Assembly: GCA_900541125.1 (NCBI GenBank)
Contig: UQIK01000001.1
Span: 124,001-188,000 of the forward strand
Direction: 5' to 3'
Origin: an uncultured Collinsella sp.
Lineage (GTDB): Bacteria > Actinomycetota > Coriobacteriia > Coriobacteriales > Coriobacteriaceae
Length of the DNA stretch: 64,000 bases
Shown here: positions 59,868 to 64,000 of the stretch, piece after piece
Position numbering within the stretch: the first letter of the stretch is position 1
Layout of the letters: every line of letters starts with the position of its first letter
Translations under genes and position numbers: made by a program
The notes under the pieces: generated by a model
What the model saw: only the letters and a program-made list of their open reading frames with translations
The model's database searches: none
Told to the model about the DNA's origin: nothing

Positions 59868-61022
59868 TTAGAAGCTACCGCGCTTCAGGAAGTCGGGAAG
59901 CTCGAACTGATCGTTGCCGAAGTTAGGAAGCTCAGTGCCACCGACGTTGCGGGTCGGAGCGGCCTGAGCCGGGCTGGTGGCCGGAGCGGTGCGCTGCGGC
60001 TCAACGGAGGCAGCGGCCTTGCTCTGAGACTGCTGAGCGGCAAAGAGCTCGTCCTGACGGTTGACGTTGGAGTCGGAGAAGCCCGTAGCGATGACGGTGA
60101 TACGCACCTGATCGCCCAGGGACTCGTCGACAACGGTACCGAAGATGATGTTGGCCTCGGGGTCGACGGCGTTGGCGACAACGTCGGCGGCGTCGCTGAT
60201 CTCCTGGATGCCCAGGTCCTTGGAACCGGCGATGGAGAGCAGCACGCGCGTGGCACCATCGATGGAGCTCTCGAGCAGCGGGCTGGAGATGGCCTGCTGG
60301 GCAGCGTCGACGGCACGGGTATCCCCAGAAGAGGTACCGATACCCATCATGGCGGTACCGGCCTGCTTCATGATGGTCTTAACATCGGCGAAGTCCAGGT
60401 TGATGATACCGGGGACGGTGATGAGGTCGGTGATGCCCTGGGTGCCCTGGGAAAGAACGCCATCGGCAATCGCGAAGGCCTCGAGCATGGTGGTCTTCTT
60501 CTCGGCGATGTCGAGCAGCTTATCGTTAGGGATGACGATCATGGTGTCGACGCAATCGGAGAGGGTCTTAATGCCCTCCTCGGCGCTCTTCTTGCGCTTG
60601 CGGCCCTCGAAGGTGAAGGGCTTGGTCACGACGGCGACGGTCAGCGCACCGACCTCGTTCATCGCGATATCGGCAACGATGGGAGCAGCGCCGGTACCGG
60701 TGCCACCGCCCTCGCCGCAGGTGATGAACACCATGTCGGCGCCAGCGAGCGCCTCGGCAATGTCGTCGCGGGACTCATCGGCAGCCTTGCGGCCAACCTC
60801 GGGGTTGGCGCCGGCGCCCAGGCCGCGGGTAAGGTCGGTGCCGATGTGCACCTTGATATCGGCATCAGAGATCGCGAGTGCCTGAGCATCGGTGTTGATG
60901 GCAACAAACTCGACGCCGCGGATGCCCTCTTCGATCATTCGATTGACCGCGTTGGTACCGCCGCCGCCGACGCCGACCACCTTAATGACGGCAAGGTAGT
61001 TGTTGATCTCTGTCTCGTGCAT
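59868..61022 (-). CDS. ftsZ: Cell division protein FtsZ
   Basis: A 384-residue tubulin homologue that forms the Z-ring. [19 protein letters not shown] at residues 15-33 and the GTP-binding [18 protein letters not shown] near residue 100 are the tubulin signature region; the T7 loop lies at [11 protein letters not shown]. The C-terminal linker ends in [20 protein letters not shown], with LPDFLKR matching the conserved peptide that binds SepF or FtsA. GGAGGAC precedes ATG 61022. The 200-base gap upstream to ftsQ should hold its promoter. Confidence 0.97.
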   Translation of the reverse strand: MHETEINNYLAVIKVVGVGGGGTNAVNRMIEEGIRGVEFVAINTDAQALAISDADIKVHIGTDLTRGLGAGANPEVGRKAADESRDDIAEALAGADMVFITCGEGGGTGTGAAPIVADIAMNEVGALTVAVVTKPFTFEGRKRKKSAEEGIKTLSDCVDTMIVIPNDKLLDIAEKKTTMLEAFAIADGVLSQGTQGITDLITVPGIINLDFADVKTIMKQAGTAMMGIGTSSGDTRAVDAAQQAISSPLLESSIDGATRVLLSIAGSKDLGIQEISDAADVVANAVDPEANIIFGTVVDESLGDQVRITVIATGFSDSNVNRQDELFAAQQSQSKAAASVEPQRTAPATSPAQAAPTRNVGGTELPNFGNDQFELPDFLKRGSF

Positions 61023-61221
61023 GTCGGTCCTCCGAACAAAGGTTATAGCCATAGCATGGGTCGACCCCTGCGCACATTAACCTTCAGGTTGAAAGTAAAT
61101 GCAAAGGTAAACCGTATTATGTTTGCACATTATGAACGTATCAGTCAAATAATTGACCGTGAAAACCAAACAAACCAGATAAACGGCGTGGTATGGCCCC
61201 TCAACAAAGCATCAACCAGCG

Positions 61222-62478
61222 CTACGAGGTCGGAGCGTTCCTAAATGTATAGTTACCCGGAGAACGCACATTGATATACGTTACGCCCTCTACCTGCGAA
61301 AGCAGCTTGGTGACTACGCGCTCCTTCTTGACGATATCGTTCGAATCGCCCAGCGACACCTCAATGCCGTTATTGAGGTTTGCCGAGATGGCTTCGACCG
61401 AAGGCGTGGAAATATCCTTGACTTGTCCCAAGAACTCGCTCGAAAAACCACGCACATAATCCAAGCCAGCCTTAACGGCCTTGGAGCTCACCGCCTGGCC
61501 GGAAACCGGAGCGACATCCGCCGAGACTTCAGTCAACAACACCGCGCCATAGTGCTTAGCGAGCGCCAGTGCGGCATCAATGCCGGTCAGGGTATTTGAG
61601 CCCTGCCCCGTCGTGATGACGTTGCCCTGGTCATCCACTTCGACCGACGTCGACAGCGGGGCGATCCAGGTGTCATCATCCCCGATGGCCCAGGCAAGGT
61701 CATCGGAGCTGATATAGGCAATTGCGACGACCTTGCGCTCCATCGGCGTAATGATGAGCGTATGCGGGAACTGACGCTGGACATCCACGCCCGAGACCCA
61801 CGGATTCTGCTTGAGGTCCTCGGTAATCTGGTCGGGATCGACGTTAAAAAGCGACGTTCCCTCGGGCAAATCGATCAGCTGGATAGCATCGTGCTTCGTC
61901 ACATGCTCGCTGCCTTGAATCTGAATATCAGTGGCGGTAAACAATCCAGAGTTGATCACCACGACGGCAACGACGACGAGCACGGCCAAGACGGCCAGAA
62001 CGCCGCCCACGATTTTGCCTTTGCCTGTAACGACAGAAGCGGCGTCTGATGTTTTACTTGCCATCGCCCTAAGTGAAGACAACGGGTTGACGCCTTTTTT
62101 ACCCGAAGGCTTCTTGGCGGTAGCCGGCACCGATGTCAGCGAGCGCGGTTTCGATGCGCCCAGCGTGCGACCCTGACGCGCCGCCTTAGTTCCCGTCGAG
62201 GGCTTAGGAGTTGCCATGGGACGGGCAGGCTTGGCGCCCATAACAGGCTTTGACGTCACCGAGGGACGCAAGGACTTTTTTGCGGCCGGACGATTACCGA
62301 GCTGAGAGCCGACGACCGGACGACCGGCCTGTCGAGCATGCCCGACAGACTTAGAGTGCGCGACGGTATTGCGTTGAGGTTTGGCAGGCGCGCCGGAACG
62401 CCCTCCGGCGCGGCGGAAGGTGGGTTTCGATGCTCTAGAAGCCGAGGAATTTAACTTCCGGTCTGAGCTCGATGCCAT
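61222..62478 (-). CDS. ftsQ: Cell division protein FtsQ/DivIB
   Basis: A 418-residue bitopic protein. The first about 155 residues are basic and rich in Lys, Arg, Ser and Ala, a long cytoplasmic region. A membrane helix follows (GGVLAVLAVLVVVAVVVINSG, shown in two parts: GGVLAVLAVLVV, VAVVVINSG), then the POTRA domain (FTATDIQIQGSEHVTKHDAIQL) and the FtsQ beta domain with YINVRSPGNYTFRN at the end. Its start overlaps the murB end by 44 bases; GGGAGG lies three bases before the ATG. FtsA is absent between it and ftsZ, as is usual in actinobacteria. Confidence 0.92.
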   Translation of the reverse strand: MASSSDRKLNSSASRASKPTFRRAGGRSGAPAKPQRNTVAHSKSVGHARQAGRPVVGSQLGNRPAAKKSLRPSVTSKPVMGAKPARPMATPKPSTGTKAARQGRTLGASKPRSLTSVPATAKKPSGKKGVNPLSSLRAMASKTSDAASVVTGKGKIVGGVLAVLAVLVVVAVVVINSGLFTATDIQIQGSEHVTKHDAIQLIDLPEGTSLFNVDPDQITEDLKQNPWVSGVDVQRQFPHTLIITPMERKVVAIAYISSDDLAWAIGDDDTWIAPLSTSVEVDDQGNVITTGQGSNTLTGIDAALALAKHYGAVLLTEVSADVAPVSGQAVSSKAVKAGLDYVRGFSSEFLGQVKDISTPSVEAISANLNNGIEVSLGDSNDIVKKERVVTKLLSQVEGVTYINVRSPGNYTFRNAPTS

Positions 62479-63346
62479 ACGCCTCCCTCACCTTTCCGTG
62501 CACATGTCTGATAACCGCGGCAACGTCATCGGCCGAGGCAGTTCCGTTATTAACGATAAAATTAGCGTGAACGGGCGAAACTTCCGCGCCGCCAATCGAA
62601 AAACCCTTTAATCCACAATCCTCGATAAGCTTGCCCACACTCGCATCGGGCGGGTTGCGAAAGACCGACCCGCAGGATGCGCGACCCATGGGCTGCGTAC
62701 GCTTGCGCCTCGTCAGGTACCGTTCCATGCGCTCGCGAATGTCGGCCTTGGGCGCCGGCTTAAGCTTGAGCACGCACTCGAGGATGATCTCATTGCGGGG
62801 AAGGCTACATTCGCGGTAGCCCCAAGTGATCTCGGACCCCGCATAATGCTTGATACCGGATGCCGGGTCAAACGTTACGACATCCTCAACCAGCGAGCCA
62901 ATCCACTCGGTCCGTGTGCCGGCATTCATAGATATCGCACCGCCGACCGAACCAGGGATGCCAACGGCAAACTCAAGGCCCGAGAGGCTACGCGACAGGG
63001 CATCGTTGACCAGGCGCGCAAACATCACGCCCGCACCGACCGTCAGCGTACAACCGTCATCGGCAACAACCGTGCGCTGAAACTCACGTCCGAGCGAAAT
63101 GACGGCACCGCGATAACCGCCATCGGCAACCAGCAGATTGGAGCCCTTGCCGATGATGACCCACGGCACCTGCTCGCGATCGAGCACCGCCACGGCGCGG
63201 CGGAGGGCATGATAGCTATGGCACGTCACAAAGAGGTCGGCCTTGCCGCCGATACGATAGCTCGTATGACGCGCAAGGCGCTCGTCCTCGATCACATCCG
63301 TGTCAATCATGCCCGAAAGCGCCATGACGGCGTTAAACAGACCCAT
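62435..63346 (-). CDS. murB: UDP-N-acetylenolpyruvoylglucosamine reductase MurB
   Basis: A 303-residue FAD enzyme that completes UDP-MurNAc for peptidoglycan. VIIGKGSNLLVADGGYRGAVI (FAD phosphate loop), GIPGSVGGAISMNAG and the catalytic GRASCGSVFRNPPDASVGKLIEDCGLKG with the Ser/Cys in SCGSVFRNP are diagnostic. HANFIVNNGTASADDV near the end is also typical. It follows murC after five bases and overlaps ftsQ by 44, so the three are one unit. Confidence 0.96.
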   Translation of the reverse strand: MGLFNAVMALSGMIDTDVIEDERLARHTSYRIGGKADLFVTCHSYHALRRAVAVLDREQVPWVIIGKGSNLLVADGGYRGAVISLGREFQRTVVADDGCTLTVGAGVMFARLVNDALSRSLSGLEFAVGIPGSVGGAISMNAGTRTEWIGSLVEDVVTFDPASGIKHYAGSEITWGYRECSLPRNEIILECVLKLKPAPKADIRERMERYLTRRKRTQPMGRASCGSVFRNPPDASVGKLIEDCGLKGFSIGGAEVSPVHANFIVNNGTASADDVAAVIRHVHGKVREAYGIELRPEVKFLGF

Positions 63347-63351
63347 TAGAC

Positions 63352-64000
63352 TTAAGCGTCTTTCTTGGCAGTCAGATACTCGATAAACTCGGGACCGACG
63401 GTCGTAACGTCACCGGCACCCATGGTGAGCAGCAGGTCGCCCTCGCCCACCATCTGCTCGAGCTCCTGATTGAGCTCAAGACGGCTGGAACAATACACGA
63501 CCTCCTTGCCAGGATGCTTGGCGCGCACGGTATCGGCGAGCATCTTAGAGGTGACACCCGGAATGGGCATCTCGCCAGCCGAGAACACATCAATCAGCAG
63601 CAGTTTATCGGCATTGGCAAATGCATCGGCAAAGTCGTCGCACAGGGCCTGCAGGCGCGAATAGCGGTGCGGCTGGAACACGACGTCGACGTGCTTGTAG
63701 CCCAGCGACGAAGCGGCGGCAAGCGTCGCCTTGATCTCGGTGGGGTGATGGCCGTAATCATCGACCACGGTGATGCCATCGATATCGCCCACGTGGGTAA
63801 AGCGACGGCGGACGCCCTCAAAGCTCGAGAGCGCCTTGGCGGCGGCGTCGATGTCAAGGCCCAGGACATGGGCGACGGTGAGCACCGCCGTGGCGTTGAG
63901 CATGTTGTGGCGACCGGGATTGCTCTTGATCTCCACAGCGTGCTCAGTGCCGTCCTCAAAGCGAACGATAAAGTCACTCTGGATGCCCTTGACATCCGGG
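63352..64000 (-). CDS. murC: UDP-N-acetylmuramate-L-alanine ligase MurC, 5' truncated by the window
   Basis: Only the C-terminal 215 residues or so are inside the window; the frame is open to base 64000. It shows SNPGRHNMLNATAVLTVAHVLG and VVDDYGHHPTEIKATLAAA, followed by VVFQPHRYSRLQALCDDFADAF, which identify MurC rather than MurD/E/F by the DDYGHHPTE and QPHRYSR motifs. It ligates L-Ala to UDP-MurNAc. It is the first gene seen of the murC-murB-ftsQ unit. Confidence 0.93.
   Translation of the reverse strand, partial: PDVKGIQSDFIVRFEDGTEHAVEIKSNPGRHNMLNATAVLTVAHVLGLDIDAAAKALSSFEGVRRRFTHVGDIDGITVVDDYGHHPTEIKATLAAASSLGYKHVDVVFQPHRYSRLQALCDDFADAFANADKLLLIDVFSAGEMPIPGVTSKMLADTVRAKHPGKEVVYCSSRLELNQELEQMVGEGDLLLTMGAGDVTTVGPEFIEYLTAKKDA

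Overview
The window reads as a chromosomal segment of a strictly anaerobic, high-GC actinobacterium of the class Coriobacteriia, most like a gut Collinsella (inference from gene content and order, not from a search). Supporting signs are the murC-murB-ftsQ-ftsZ-pgeF-yggS-sepF-yggT-divIVA cell-division order without ftsA, a double-cubane-cluster reductase system tied to selenium metabolism, molybdate uptake and molybdopterin genes, an arginine pair argG/argH, and a bacterial type A RNase P RNA. Most genes are housekeeping. No insertion sequence, prophage, integrase or CRISPR array was seen.

Layout. 1-1.3 kb: an AbiEi-like protein, a palindromic repeat, tRNA-Gly and tRNA-Pro. 1.3-9.5 kb: brnQ, then a seven-gene minus-strand operon (two double-cubane-cluster reductase paralogues, their ATPase activator, a SelD read through an in-frame UGA, YedF, a DUF3343 protein and a class V aminotransferase). 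9.9-15.4 kb: modABC, moaB/mog and moeA. 15.5-23.5 kb: ClC transporter, lipid kinase, a GGQ rescue factor, xpt, an MFS exporter, metY, a C_GCAxxG_C_C protein and yigZ. 23.5-34.2 kb: rnpB, rpsA, a HAD phosphatase, a cysteine desulfidase, rpiB, ndk, argH, a newly noticed 56-residue ORF, argG and a Cof phosphatase. 34.2-37 kb: a LacI regulator and an allulose-6-phosphate epimerase/RpiB operon with a cluster of LacI-type operators. 37-51.6 kb: polA, M18 aminopeptidase, yaaA, TPP riboswitch-thiC, thiD, esterase, TIGR02452 protein, Bax inhibitor family protein, Pit phosphate transporter with its DUF47 partner, and a nitroreductase of foreign codon style. 51.7-64 kb: the division cluster, with a complete pstSCAB-phoU operon sitting inside it and translationally coupled to pgeF.

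The most unusual content is non-coding. There are two families of repeated hairpins. Family 1 (four copies) has conserved outer arms (TTGCGGTGRAATA and its complement) and inner arms that differ between copies but stay complementary. Family 2 (three copies) has a conserved asymmetric internal loop (GAAAGAGGAG facing GACGGTTTGA), and all of its paired-base differences are G-U compatible on the plus strand only, which suggests a strand-specific structured RNA. Two further single long hairpins (34.2 kb, 50.8 kb) may belong to other such families. Coding oddities are the selenocysteine SelD, an apparent ATC start for yggT, and a ModB permease with an added extracytoplasmic N-terminal domain.
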